A stretch of DNA of 64,000 nt from Pelagihabitans pacificus (GCF_009371985.2 NZ_VIKU02000003.1:186001-250000), one strand, 5' to 3'; shown: positions 36,430 through 45,903, counted from the stretch's first letter. The notes: a model not told the origin generated them from the sequence alone. Translations and numbers: made by a program.

Positions 36430-36972
36430 ATGGCAAACTTCAATACCTTCCTGCCCATGCTGCTCGAATTTGAAGGTGGCTGGGTCGATGATCCGGTCGA
36501 TCCCGGAGGAGCAACCAATAAAGGCATTACCTTTCAAACGTTCAAAGCCTATGGTCCGCGGTTGCTGGGTATTCCAGCGACCTTGGAAAACCTAAAAAAA
36601 TTGACCGATGCTCAGGCCGGAACCATTTATGAACTTAAATTTTGGGACAAGATCGATTGTAATCATATTGCGAATCAGGATTTAGCCAATATCCTGGCAG
36701 ATTTTTATGTCAATGCCGGCTCCAACGCCATCAAGATATTGCAACGCATCCTAAACAATAATTTTTCTGCAGGCATCAGTGTCGACGGTAGTATGGGCCC
36801 TGCTACCTGTGCAGCAATGCAGGCTGCCGAATCAAAGGATTTGCCAAGACTTTATAATACGTATAAGTCAAACCGAATTCGCTACTATCGGGATCTTGTG
36901 GGCCGTAAGCCTGAATTGCAAAAGTTTCTCAAAGGTTGGCTAAACCGGGTCGCCAAGTTCCCGGAAATGTAG
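36430..36972 (+). CDS. GH108 N-acetylmuramidase (endolysin-like)
   Basis: 180 residues from the ATG at 36430; the TTG at 36424 is not needed. The N-terminal motif FEGGWVDDPVDPGGATNKGI is the GH108 signature, with catalytic E15. The C-terminal SVDGSMGPATCAAMQAA part resembles the peptidoglycan-binding 3 domain that normally follows. The enzyme cuts the glycan backbone of peptidoglycan. No signal peptide, as in phage endolysins. Its place next to the sheath and AAA genes suggests a phage-tail or contractile-device origin. Confidence 0.88.
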   Translation: MANFNTFLPMLLEFEGGWVDDPVDPGGATNKGITFQTFKAYGPRLLGIPATLENLKKLTDAQAGTIYELKFWDKIDCNHIANQDLANILADFYVNAGSNAIKILQRILNNNFSAGISVDGSMGPATCAAMQAAESKDLPRLYNTYKSNRIRYYRDLVGRKPELQKFLKGWLNRVAKFPEM

Positions 36973-37028
36973 TAACCAAAAGTAGACGAACCCAAGCAAG
37001 AAACGAAAATAACCCTTACCACATACTT

Positions 37029-37280
37029 ATGGAGTTTTACATTCAAAAAGAAGAAGAATTGGTCCTGAACATTAGTGTTCAAACGGACGATGATCAAAAT
37101 TTTGCACTCGTACCGGAAACACCCCATCTGGCAACGTCTTCCTGTACCCATATTCTGCTACATGTCCCTAACTTTCAACATACTATTCATGGTAATACTA
37201 TGGCGGCAAGGGATCAGGGTGTTTATCTTGTTTCGTTGGAAGCTAATAATGATTTGACCATACATCGGGTTGGTGGATAA
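37029..37280 (+). CDS. Small hypothetical protein
   Basis: 83 residues from the ATG at 37029, 56 bases after the GH108 gene. It looks like a small beta-sandwich (LVLNISVQTDDDQNFALVPE, ILLHVPNFQHTIHGN, VYLVSLEANNDLTIHRV). No signal peptide, no family. Context only: the last gene of the 33247-37280 block; a dispersed repeat follows at 37336. Confidence 0.5.
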   Translation: MEFYIQKEEELVLNISVQTDDDQNFALVPETPHLATSSCTHILLHVPNFQHTIHGNTMAARDQGVYLVSLEANNDLTIHRVGG

Positions 37281-37335
37281 CCTTGGGATTTTAGGTCAAC
37301 ATAGGAACAAATGCCTATAATCGCCCGACCAATCT

Positions 37336-37389
37336 GTACTATAATGTACCGTGTGATGCGTGTCCACCAAAGCAGCACAGGCGATGAAT
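37336..37389. repeat. Cassette boundary: CTATAAT arm followed by 36-bp repeat copy 2
   Basis: GTACTATAATGTACCGTG (37336-37353) is the diverged partner of GTACTATAATGTTCCGCG at 46003 and of TGTACTATAAT at 56600. It is followed at once by the second copy of the 36-bp repeat (37354-37389; TGTCCACCAAAGCAGC at 37361-37376). It separates the unknown block from the sheath gene. Confidence 0.6.
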
Positions 37390-37533
37390 ACATGTGTGTA
37401 GCATTGAAATAGTGCTACGTACTTCATACACTAAAAGTTTTATTCACTACCTTATAGAAAATTGACCAACTATTCGGTCAATTCATGTAACGTCCTATTT
37501 ACCTACATTATTTAAACGACCACCTCGGAAAAC

Positions 37534-39033
37534 ATGGCTAAAATAGTAAAGACCCCGGGTATTTATATTGAAGAAAAAAACGCTTTTCCGGGATCCGTGG
37601 TGGAAGTAGCAACAGCTATACCCGCATTTATCGGCTATACCGAAAAGGCCGATAGAAAAGGGAAGTCCCTGGTGAACATTCCTACAAAGATTACCTCTTT
37701 CACGGAGTATACCGAGCTATTTGGAAGGGCCTTCGTTCCTAAGTTCCAATTAAACCCAAAGGCCACGGACCCCAATAAATCGGATCAACATTTAATAACC
37801 ATCAACGGCGAGGAAAAGGCCCTATCCTACAATGATGACCATGAGTTGTACCTGTTTAGAAGCATCCAGCTGTTTTTTGCAAATGGTGGTGGCCCTTGTT
37901 ACATGGTATCCGTAGGAACCTACGAGGGGAAACCAAATGGGATAGCCATCAGGAAGGAAGCATTGCTTGGTGGCTTGGACACGCTTTTGAAAGAACAAGA
38001 ACCGACCATTGTGGTCGTGCCGGATGCCGTAAAGCTTACTTCCGACGATTGCTATGCCGTTTACGCACAAGTTCTTGCTCATTGTGCAAAGATGCAAAGT
38101 AGGGTAGCGATATTTGATATTCATAGTGGTAGCGGCGAGCGGATGCAACCCCAGGGGGATGTAATAGGGATATTCAGGGAGCAGATCGGATCAGAATTCC
38201 TAGACTATGGCGCAGCTTATTATCCGTGGCTGAACACGACTATAGTGGGCAAGCAGGAAACCACCTTCCAAAACCTTGCAGACTCGGTGAAACTGAAAGA
38301 TATCCTAAAAGAAGAGGAGGCTCAGACTATTATCCGGGAATACGGTGACCCTAAGGGAAAAACTGGTCAGGAAATTTCGAATTTTCACCGAGGATTAGTA
38401 GCAAGCAGTGCTACGTATGTTCGTCTTCTGGACGCGATTCGCAAAATCATGAATCTATTGCCGCCGTCCGGAGCATTGGCAGGATTGTACACCACGGTCG
38501 ACAATGACCGCGGGGTGTGGAAGGCCCCCGCAAATATCCCTATCAATAGGGTAATCAATCCGTCTTTACACATCACCCATGAACAACAGGAATCATTAAA
38601 TGTAGATGAAAAATCAGGTAAATCCATTAATGCCATACGAACGTTTCCAGGTATCGGCACCCTTGTATGGGGCGGAAGAACACTTGATGGCAATAGCCCG
38701 GATTGGCAGTATATAAATGTTAGGCGGACGTTGATCATGTTGGAACAATCCATAAAATTGGCGTTACGGGCCTATGTCTTCGAACCAAACGATGCCACTA
38801 CTTGGTCAACGGTCAAAAGTATGATCGTCAATTTCTTAACGGACCAATGGAAACAAGGAGCTTTGACCGGGACTTCCCCGGAGGATGCATTTGACGTACA
38901 AATAGGTCTCGGTACGACCATGACGAGTCTCGATATCCTGGAAGGCAGCATGTTGGTATCGGTAAAACTAGCTGTTGTGAAGCCGGCAGAATTCATTGTG
39001 GTCACTTTCGAACAGCAGATGCAAAAACCCTAA
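37534..39033 (+). CDS. Contractile phage-tail-type sheath protein
   Basis: 499 residues. The N-terminus KTPGIYIEEKNAFPGSVVEVATAIPAFIGYTE is the classic sheath start (PGVYIEE ... VAVPAFVGYT). The C-terminal domain has INVRRTLIMLEQSIKLALRAYVFEPND, FLTDQWKQGALTG and VKPAEFIVVTFEQQM, as in T4 gp18-like and eCIS sheath proteins. Full length for the family. Sheaths power contraction of phage tails, R-type tailocins and eCIS. Here no tube, spike, baseplate or tape-measure gene flanks it; only an AAA ATPase follows, 58 bases downstream. Confidence 0.92.
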   Translation: MAKIVKTPGIYIEEKNAFPGSVVEVATAIPAFIGYTEKADRKGKSLVNIPTKITSFTEYTELFGRAFVPKFQLNPKATDPNKSDQHLITINGEEKALSYNDDHELYLFRSIQLFFANGGGPCYMVSVGTYEGKPNGIAIRKEALLGGLDTLLKEQEPTIVVVPDAVKLTSDDCYAVYAQVLAHCAKMQSRVAIFDIHSGSGERMQPQGDVIGIFREQIGSEFLDYGAAYYPWLNTTIVGKQETTFQNLADSVKLKDILKEEEAQTIIREYGDPKGKTGQEISNFHRGLVASSATYVRLLDAIRKIMNLLPPSGALAGLYTTVDNDRGVWKAPANIPINRVINPSLHITHEQQESLNVDEKSGKSINAIRTFPGIGTLVWGGRTLDGNSPDWQYINVRRTLIMLEQSIKLALRAYVFEPNDATTWSTVKSMIVNFLTDQWKQGALTGTSPEDAFDVQIGLGTTMTSLDILEGSMLVSVKLAVVKPAEFIVVTFEQQMQKP

Positions 39034-39091
39034 CCGGGTAGGTAAGAAGTCGCTTTTGAACTGTGCAAAAAGAGTACTAAAATTCCAAACC

Positions 39092-40435
39092 ATGGTTACA
39101 TCGAATGTTCATACCATCACCCAAGAACTCGATTGGTTCCAACAGCTCTTGGCGCTACGGGTAAAAATCACCTTTGAGCCGTCTAAGTCAGAGGCCGAAA
39201 TGGCCAAGGTAACGCCGCCCTCGCTTGCGAACGATAATTCACCCTATGCCCAACTGATTCATAAATACCAAATGGACATGCAAGAACGACTTGTCCTTAT
39301 CCTGGCATTGATTCCCCACATAAAGCCGGCATTGCTTGATATACTCAATATGAAGAATGAGCTCTATGACATACCATTTACGGAGTTCGGCGGTGTGCGC
39401 CTTGACAAACATAAAGGCGTTCTGCCCACCGGGGAAACGGCCGCTTTTCTACTGGCAGGTTCCGACCTTGAAAAACGGTTTGCGGTATCGTCCCTGTTTG
39501 GGAAGGCGCATTTTTTTCATCAAGAAGGTATTGTATCCTTACAACCTTTTTCATCGAATGAACCGCTTCTCTATGGCGTATTGCAACTATCACCAACATA
39601 CCTTTCGCTGCTAACAACCGGAAAGGTGTTCAAACCCCATCTTCACCCCAATTTTCTGGCCAAACGAATCGAGACTGCCCAACAATGGGACGATCTTGTC
39701 GTGTCTGATCAACTTCAAAACGGACTGGAAGAGATCAAAACCTACATCCAATACGGCAAACAATTGAAAAACGACTATCAATTCGGTACCAAAATAAAAC
39801 CAGGTTTTAGGGCCTTGTTTACCGGTCCGCCAGGTACGGGCAAAACCCTTGCCGCAGCACTGTTGGGGAAATCTTGCCATACGGATGTGTACAGCATAGA
39901 CCTCTCTGTGGTGGTCTCTAAATATATCGGAGAGACCGAAAAAAATAGCTCCCGGATATTCGACCGTGCCGAAAAAGAAGATTGGATCCTATTTTTTGAG
40001 GAGGCAGATGCCTTGTTCGGCAAGCAGACCGATAGTAACGAAGTTGACAATCGCTATGCTAACCAAGAAGTGTCTTACTTTTTACAACGTATGGACGACT
40101 TTGACGGCCTTATCATAGTACGTTCAAATTCCAAAATGACGGTAGATGATGCTTTTATTAGAAGATTTCAATTGGTATTGGATTTCGAAATTCCGAATGT
40201 GCATCAACGATACATCCTATGGCAGCAATCGAAAACCGAAGAATTTAGCTATGATGATGCCGTCAATATAGCGTTCTTGGCGGAACAACACGAACTGACC
40301 CCGGCTTCAATTATCAATATCCTACATTACAGTATGTTGAAATGTATGGGCCGAGGAGACACCTTGATACAACTTGCGGATATTGAAGCAGGGCTAAAAA
40401 TAGAACAGCGAAAGGAAGGAAAAAACATCATTTAG
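39092..40435 (+). CDS. Afp15-type AAA+ ATPase of contractile injection systems
   Basis: 447 residues from the ATG at 39092; the longer frame runs into the sheath gene. The N-terminal region (about residues 1-215) has the eCIS-type ERLVLILALIPHIKPALLDIL segment. The AAA core has Walker A GPPGTGKT, an atypical Walker B WILFFEEADALFG (E replaces the usual first D), and sensor/arginine-finger region AFIRRFQLVLDFEIP. Afp15/Pvc15 ATPases are needed for assembly or release of contractile particles. The adjacent sheath gene makes a functional pair likely, yet other eCIS genes are missing. Confidence 0.85.
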   Translation: MVTSNVHTITQELDWFQQLLALRVKITFEPSKSEAEMAKVTPPSLANDNSPYAQLIHKYQMDMQERLVLILALIPHIKPALLDILNMKNELYDIPFTEFGGVRLDKHKGVLPTGETAAFLLAGSDLEKRFAVSSLFGKAHFFHQEGIVSLQPFSSNEPLLYGVLQLSPTYLSLLTTGKVFKPHLHPNFLAKRIETAQQWDDLVVSDQLQNGLEEIKTYIQYGKQLKNDYQFGTKIKPGFRALFTGPPGTGKTLAAALLGKSCHTDVYSIDLSVVVSKYIGETEKNSSRIFDRAEKEDWILFFEEADALFGKQTDSNEVDNRYANQEVSYFLQRMDDFDGLIIVRSNSKMTVDDAFIRRFQLVLDFEIPNVHQRYILWQQSKTEEFSYDDAVNIAFLAEQHELTPASIINILHYSMLKCMGRGDTLIQLADIEAGLKIEQRKEGKNII

Positions 40436-40454
40436 GCACCAAAAAGGGTATAAA

Positions 40455-40693
40455 ATGGGTGGTACGGGTCGTTCGGGAACCAATTTTAACATCATATCCA
40501 ACATAAAACAGGAGGTAGTGTAGCGGCAAGAGCTCCGTATTGGAATTGACCCCGAAGGATGAACCATTGCCAACACTTGAAAAATATTTGACAACAATCC
40601 GATGAAATACAAAGCATTGATGGCTTGAAACAGACCATTGATCAAATTACCGCGGATACAAAAGCCATCACCAACAGCATAGATGTAAAATAA
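40455..40693 (+). pseudogene. Twice-frameshifted small coiled-coil gene
   Basis: Three consecutive frames give a continuous protein-like reading: MGGTGRSGTNFNIISNIKQE (40455-40520, stop TAG), then SGKSSVLELTPKDEPLPTLE and KYLTTIR (from 40522, stop at 40603), then QSDEIQSIDGLKQTIDQITA and DTKAITNSIDVK (from 40595, stop at 40691). Two small indels (about 40512-40521 and 40587-40600) would restore one gene of about 75 residues that ends 6 bases before the next ATG. Either a recent pseudogene or two sequence errors; with a neighbour so close, I believe it was an operon member. Confidence 0.55.
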
Positions 40694-40699
40694 AGCTTC

Positions 40700-42313
40700 A
40701 TGAAAACCACCCTTTTTGTTTTCTTACTAGTTATTGTGTCTTTCAATCCAACCGGGACCAGTGCCCAGGATACGGTACCAGAGGCCACTATCCGGGACCC
40801 GTCGGATAGCCTCTATCATCCCAAGGAGACCGACAGTTTTTTCAAAAAACTTCTTCAACCTTTTAAGTTCAGGGAAAATAGAAACAGAAGGGATAAAGAG
40901 AGAATCCGTCGGTTTCTAACTGAACGTATAAAAGATAATGACTTGCATCTTAGCAATGATTCCCTTAAAATCTTTTTGGATTCTATTGTTATGCACCTGA
41001 AAGATTCAATCTACGCCGAGACTCTAGGGAAATTACAATCTGTACGCTATTCCTGTAGCTTTTTGGAGCAGGCACCGGATACTGCCTTGATCGCGAAGGA
41101 TAGGCTTTGTTTACGTCCAAAGGTCCAGATTATCGGATGGCATCGATCAGGTGCAGGAAACCGCTTTAAAAACTATAACTACAAGTATTTGACGGCAATC
41201 AATTTATACGGCTATGAATTGGGCATTGATGGAAGTTCCAAAAATCCAAAAAGCTGGCAAGAGTTCAATGAGGAGGGAGGTGTCATAGCGCTTGCCCAAA
41301 ATAATGGTGTCGATACCTACCTTACCATTTATAATGAATCCGCTAGCGAGGTAACCCAGTTTTTAAATAACCAGGCCGCCCGGCATCGTTTATTCAATAC
41401 TTTGGTGAAGTACAAGGCATCACATAAAATAACCGGCCTTACCATTTATTTTGATCATATTACAGCCAAAGACAATGCGAGATTTTCATCGTTTATTGCG
41501 GAAATGTATAATACATTGGACATGGGAGCTGATGACAATTTCGTTTTGAATATTTCCATTCCGGCAATTGATGGCCGGAATAGTCCGGGAAAGGCAAACG
41601 CCTATGATTTTGCGCGACTTAATAATTGGGTCGATTATTATTACCTACGAACCGATAGCATCACAAGGTCCAACAGTGCCAGTGCGGCACCGAAGAGTCC
41701 GTTAGGCGCAACCGATGATGTCGAATATGGATCCATACAATCAACTATAGCCTTTTATAGTAATGCTAACATATCAGTGTCCAAACTTGTTATGACCGTT
41801 TCATATTCCGGGATTCAATGGCCGGTAACTGGTTTTAACGGTATGGTCAGGCCACTTGGTCGACCCAACGACATTCCGTACAAAGCTATTCGGGCTTCCT
41901 TTTTGCAAAACAAGGATTTGCAAAGTGTCATTGAACAGGGATATGATTCGGTAAGCGCGACCGCTTTTTTGAACGTTAAAGGGAGCAATAAGAAGAATAC
42001 CCCGGAATACACCCAAATTTGGTATGAAGACCGGCACAGTCTGTCAAGAAAGTATGAATGGTTACTGGACAATAAGCTTGCCGGTGTTTCCATTCGAGGT
42101 CTTGGTGACGATGACGGTTATACCGATTTATGGGATGTTCTCGGGGCATCATTGATTCAAATAGACAGTGTACAAGTTACTTCCAGCCCAGTTGAGCCCC
42201 AAGAAGACCCCAAAACGCCTTTCAATAATTCAATGCAAAAAACGGTAACTATAGCAATAGTGGTAGTAATGGTTTTGGTCGGTATCTTTTTAGTGTACAG
42301 AAAGGCTAATTAG
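40700..42313 (+). CDS. Catalytically degenerate GH18-like membrane-anchored protein
   Basis: 537 residues. A signal peptide (about 1-22) precedes a charged stretch and a GH18/chitinase-like barrel from about residue 140: strand KVQIIGWHRSG, YYLRTDS-type strands and the terminal LDNKLAGVSIRGLGDDDGYTDLWDVLG typical of GH18 ends. The active-site strand (residues 245-254, TGLTIYFDH) lacks the DxxDxDxE catalytic residues, so hydrolysis is doubtful. The C-terminus has one transmembrane helix (517-533) and KAN. It starts 7 bases after the frameshifted small gene. It may bind chitin-like glycans. Confidence 0.72.
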   Translation: MKTTLFVFLLVIVSFNPTGTSAQDTVPEATIRDPSDSLYHPKETDSFFKKLLQPFKFRENRNRRDKERIRRFLTERIKDNDLHLSNDSLKIFLDSIVMHLKDSIYAETLGKLQSVRYSCSFLEQAPDTALIAKDRLCLRPKVQIIGWHRSGAGNRFKNYNYKYLTAINLYGYELGIDGSSKNPKSWQEFNEEGGVIALAQNNGVDTYLTIYNESASEVTQFLNNQAARHRLFNTLVKYKASHKITGLTIYFDHITAKDNARFSSFIAEMYNTLDMGADDNFVLNISIPAIDGRNSPGKANAYDFARLNNWVDYYYLRTDSITRSNSASAAPKSPLGATDDVEYGSIQSTIAFYSNANISVSKLVMTVSYSGIQWPVTGFNGMVRPLGRPNDIPYKAIRASFLQNKDLQSVIEQGYDSVSATAFLNVKGSNKKNTPEYTQIWYEDRHSLSRKYEWLLDNKLAGVSIRGLGDDDGYTDLWDVLGASLIQIDSVQVTSSPVEPQEDPKTPFNNSMQKTVTIAIVVVMVLVGIFLVYRKAN

Positions 42314-42990
42314 CCTAGTGCAGTACGCACTATGGGCCAAAAGCGCGGGCCTTTTGTACCACCTAATTCTTTCGCAGCTGTACAGGCTCCCTCCAATTTT
42401 AGAAGATGCCCAATCCTATAAGCCTAGGTCGTCTTCCAAAAACATTCCTCTCAAAAGGCAATGACATCGACGCAGGAGATGCATGAGCACCTTTAAGAAC
42501 AACAGCAATCTTGCGAATAAACCGAGGTAAGACGTTCATTAATACCATAAAAAAACAATGGAGGAGCAAAGAATAAATCGAGAATCGCTAGATTCTAGAT
42601 TCACGAGCACCCGTTTCCCAAAATAAAGGTGTAGCGAGTAAACACTTTTTACACAACCCGACGAGCCTGTCCACCGAAGTTTTAACGGAGGTGGGTAGGA
42701 GTGAAGGCAATGTGTGTGGAATGGAATTAATCCAATGACCACTTTATTGGAAAAGGTAATAAATACTATTTCAAAGCTGACTTGAATCAGACAGTATTTT
42801 CTTACACAGAATGACGAATATCATTGCCAGTTCAAATAAATGAGCTTACCTTGGTTAGGTAGTGAACGATTGGTAATGTAGGTCAAAGTAAGATTATAGT
42901 AATGTCAGTAATATTATGATAACGATTCATTACCGTACTCAAGAGACCAAATCTATATCTTCAACAACAAAAAAGGAAATATTCAATGTT
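42314..42990. other. 677-base intergenic region with a cassette-type repeat
   Basis: Contains a diverged copy (42417-42735) of the sequence found again at 46075-46250. No convincing gene. A GGCC/GGCC stem followed by TTTT at about 42343-42362 could weakly terminate the GH18-like gene. Confidence 0.45.
42417..42735. repeat. Cassette 3'-flank repeat, copy 1
   Basis: Blocks shared in order with 46075-46250: CTCTCAAAAGGCAATGA (CTTCTCAAAAGGTAATGA there), CATGAGCACCTTTAAGAA (CATGAATACCTTTAAAAA), AAACAC...CCCGAC, and the exact 16-mer AATGTGTGTGGAATGG (42709-42724; 46227-46242). It contains a CCACC/GGTGG hairpin (about 42670-42695) where the other copy has CCCCGAG/CTCGGGG. Confidence 0.55.
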
Positions 42991-45903
42991 ATGTCTGCAG
43001 GAACTATTAAATACCTCTGTATTTTTATCGCGATATGTATCCTTAATGCATGTAAGGTAATAAAACACCCAGTAGAGATTAAAGCCGGTGGTAGAGCAGG
43101 GATTATTTCTGTTCATCCCAATGATAATAAGACAATGTTGGTCGCATCTGAAACTGGCGGTTTGTTCAAAACCACCGATGGTGGAGAGCATTGGTCCCAT
43201 GTTAGCGGTCTACCTAGTTACTTGGTGAATAGCGTTGCCTATTCACCTACAAACCCAGATATTGTGATTGCTACAACATGGGCACGCTATCGGATCGGTG
43301 AAACCGGTATCTGGCGCAGTACTAATGGAGGAAGGTCATGGTCGATACCCACTTCTTCCCGAATGCAACCAAGTGAAAAGTGTGCCGATGTAATAAGGTC
43401 TTATGGAATTGCATTTGAACCTAATAACGAAAATAAAATTTATGTAGGGACGGACTGTGGTCTTGCGATTAGTAATGACAAAGGGGAGACCTGGTCACAT
43501 ATCAGGTTAGACCCAGCTTTATCTCCAATTCATAATAAACTTCAAAACAGAGTAACTGCTGTTCTTGCTTTACCTAATAACAAAGTACTTGCAACTGGTC
43601 AAGATGGAATCTGGCATTCAGAAGATCAGGGTGCTACTTGGACAAAGGCGTCAACTGGTCCAAATGAAGGTTCAAGATGGGAAATTCAGGCTTTTGCAGT
43701 ATCACCCTATGATAATCAACATATATTCCTGACCCACCTGGCTAATAGGAAATCGAAGTTATACTTATCTATTAATGGCGGAATTGATTGGAACTTACAA
43801 GTGGAATTTGAGAAACCGTGGGCTCGCCCATTATTTGTACGTACAGCTCGATTTGGAATTCCGAATCCACCGAAATATATTGTTTATTTTGGAGAAGGAA
43901 CCAGGGTTATGCAAGGTATTTTTAACCATGGAGCAACACCATCACTGCTTGGAAGTTGGACCAAATTAAAAACAAATCATCCCGATCCTTCTGATATTGC
44001 AATCCATTCAAATGGGAGAACACCGTTATTATTAACAACAGATGGCGGCGTACACACACTGCAAAATGGAGAATGGAGAATGAATGGGGCAGGTAGCAAT
44101 GGTTTTGATGCACTACAAATAACTGAAATAACGGGTCAGACTGTTCAGGGACCACGTAATCCACACAACGATCTATACTTTGGTACCCAGGATAACAATA
44201 TCTATGCATCAGCGAACGATGGAACGACCTGGCCATTTTCGATTTGTTGTGAGGGATTCTTTCTTAGGGTTCCCCCTAAATCAGCATGGCATCTTAATAC
44301 TAAAGTAACCGGTGTAAAATGTGGCGGTTGTACTGATTTTATTGCTGATGCTCATTTATCGAACCAAAAAAAATGGCCAAGTCCTCCAGATGAAGACACT
44401 CTTGATGATGATGATGGAGATCCTTTTCTCCTACCTACACCTGGTCATTATATACAACAAGCTATTAATAATGATGAAAGCCCAATCATCCATAAGTTCA
44501 AACTTACGAAGAATACAGGTGCTACATGGGAGGATTCATTCATAGTAGATCCCACCCCGATAAGCATACCAGTTATCGCGGGGTCTTCTAGCGATCCATC
44601 AATCTATCAAGTTGTTCGGCGTCCCGGACGGACAACCAACGGCCTTATAAAGCATGGCCTCATCCGTGTTCAGGGAGTTTACAACGATTTGGGAACTACT
44701 AGTATCACGAATGCCGATATTACTGGACTCGGAGGACTAGGGACATTTGCGACGATGTTTGCTTGGTACTCAGTTCTTGGTGTGAATCCGAGATTTACCA
44801 ACCAGTTGATTGCTCCGGACGTTGAGTCTGAGCAAATGAAATTTAGTCATGATGGCGGGCAGACTTGGCATGCACATGAGCAACTCACAGATTTGGTTAC
44901 AGACAATGGTAAATTCGCTTTTAGTGAACGACAATTTCCCATTGTAACAGTAGTCAAATACGATCCGTATAATCCATGTCATGTGCTGGTTGGTACCAGT
45001 CAGAATGGTATTTTTCAATCAATTAATGGAGGTGTAACTTGGAAGAAGATTAAGAAGTCTGACCAAGTGACCAATGTCTCCTGTTTCTATTTTCCACCGA
45101 AGGGTAAAATATGGGTTTCAACTTATGGCAGAGGGCTTTGGAAACTGAGATTACCTCGTGGAAAAGGTTGTATGAAATTCGATATGCCTCTGCCACAGGA
45201 ACTTGTGCACCCTTTAGAGTGGGATATCAATACAGGTCGACGATTTCCTTTCACTTGGCCACCTGATAAAGACAAATGGTGTTCAGGGTGTGAATATATC
45301 ATTGCTAAACACGGAGTGATAACAGGATTTCAAAGTCGAGGTGGATTATTGCAGAAAGTGTCAATCTCTGGAGGCTTTATCAACCAGTACAATAATTCAG
45401 GTGAAGAAATACCACTACGTATACCTAACGACTATGCTAACCTCAAACAAAAATTGACCGTCAAAGAGATTTTGAAGGATAGTGCAATTACGAAACAAAC
45501 TTCAGGCCCAATACGAGGCATTTTGATAGAGGGAACCAAATTGCGAGGAATAATAACATCCGGAACTGATTTGCCAGTCGAACCCCAGAGAATACCATAT
45601 ATTGAAGTATTATCACAGACCAATATAGGAGGGTTAGCAACCGTTCTTGCTGGAGACATGATGACAATTTCCGGTAAAGGTTTTGAGAAGACTATTAATA
45701 ATCAAACCACCGTTTCTATTCTTATTGAAGATATCGTGGTCGCTGAAGATGTTGAAGTTCTTGAAAATGGGGTATTTCGTGTGCAGGTGAAGATACCAGG
45801 TTTATCATCTGGAAGCTATTCTATTAAAGCGAGGCAACAGCATGGAAGTCGTGTTTCTATTGATCAAACTGCTTTTCTTGTAGTTTCTAAAGATGAGGAA
45901 TGA
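42991..45903 (+). CDS. Large BNR/VPS10-like beta-propeller lipoprotein with IPT/TIG domain
   Basis: 970 residues from the ATG at 42991, which opens a lipoprotein signal ending CILNAC; the frame starts at 42916 but would put 25 residues before the signal. Propeller blades repeat the BNR/sortilin Asp-box motif: FKTTDGGEHWSHVSG, WRSTNGGRSWSIP, AISNDKGETWSHI, WHSEDQGATWTKA, FQSINGGVTWKKIK. The last 150 residues carry an IPT/TIG-type beta-sandwich (GDMMTISGKGFEKTINNQTTVSI). The protein is exported and probably binds glycans or proteins at the surface. It lies 677 bases after the GH18-like gene, in the accessory region. Confidence 0.8.
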   Translation: MSAGTIKYLCIFIAICILNACKVIKHPVEIKAGGRAGIISVHPNDNKTMLVASETGGLFKTTDGGEHWSHVSGLPSYLVNSVAYSPTNPDIVIATTWARYRIGETGIWRSTNGGRSWSIPTSSRMQPSEKCADVIRSYGIAFEPNNENKIYVGTDCGLAISNDKGETWSHIRLDPALSPIHNKLQNRVTAVLALPNNKVLATGQDGIWHSEDQGATWTKASTGPNEGSRWEIQAFAVSPYDNQHIFLTHLANRKSKLYLSINGGIDWNLQVEFEKPWARPLFVRTARFGIPNPPKYIVYFGEGTRVMQGIFNHGATPSLLGSWTKLKTNHPDPSDIAIHSNGRTPLLLTTDGGVHTLQNGEWRMNGAGSNGFDALQITEITGQTVQGPRNPHNDLYFGTQDNNIYASANDGTTWPFSICCEGFFLRVPPKSAWHLNTKVTGVKCGGCTDFIADAHLSNQKKWPSPPDEDTLDDDDGDPFLLPTPGHYIQQAINNDESPIIHKFKLTKNTGATWEDSFIVDPTPISIPVIAGSSSDPSIYQVVRRPGRTTNGLIKHGLIRVQGVYNDLGTTSITNADITGLGGLGTFATMFAWYSVLGVNPRFTNQLIAPDVESEQMKFSHDGGQTWHAHEQLTDLVTDNGKFAFSERQFPIVTVVKYDPYNPCHVLVGTSQNGIFQSINGGVTWKKIKKSDQVTNVSCFYFPPKGKIWVSTYGRGLWKLRLPRGKGCMKFDMPLPQELVHPLEWDINTGRRFPFTWPPDKDKWCSGCEYIIAKHGVITGFQSRGGLLQKVSISGGFINQYNNSGEEIPLRIPNDYANLKQKLTVKEILKDSAITKQTSGPIRGILIEGTKLRGIITSGTDLPVEPQRIPYIEVLSQTNIGGLATVLAGDMMTISGKGFEKTINNQTTVSILIEDIVVAEDVEVLENGVFRVQVKIPGLSSGSYSIKARQQHGSRVSIDQTAFLVVSKDEE

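Noticed and set aside
33247..42313. Complete extracellular contractile injection system or prophage
   Set aside because: Only the sheath, the ATPase and an endolysin-like enzyme are found; tube, spike, baseplate, capsid, terminase and integrase genes are missing.
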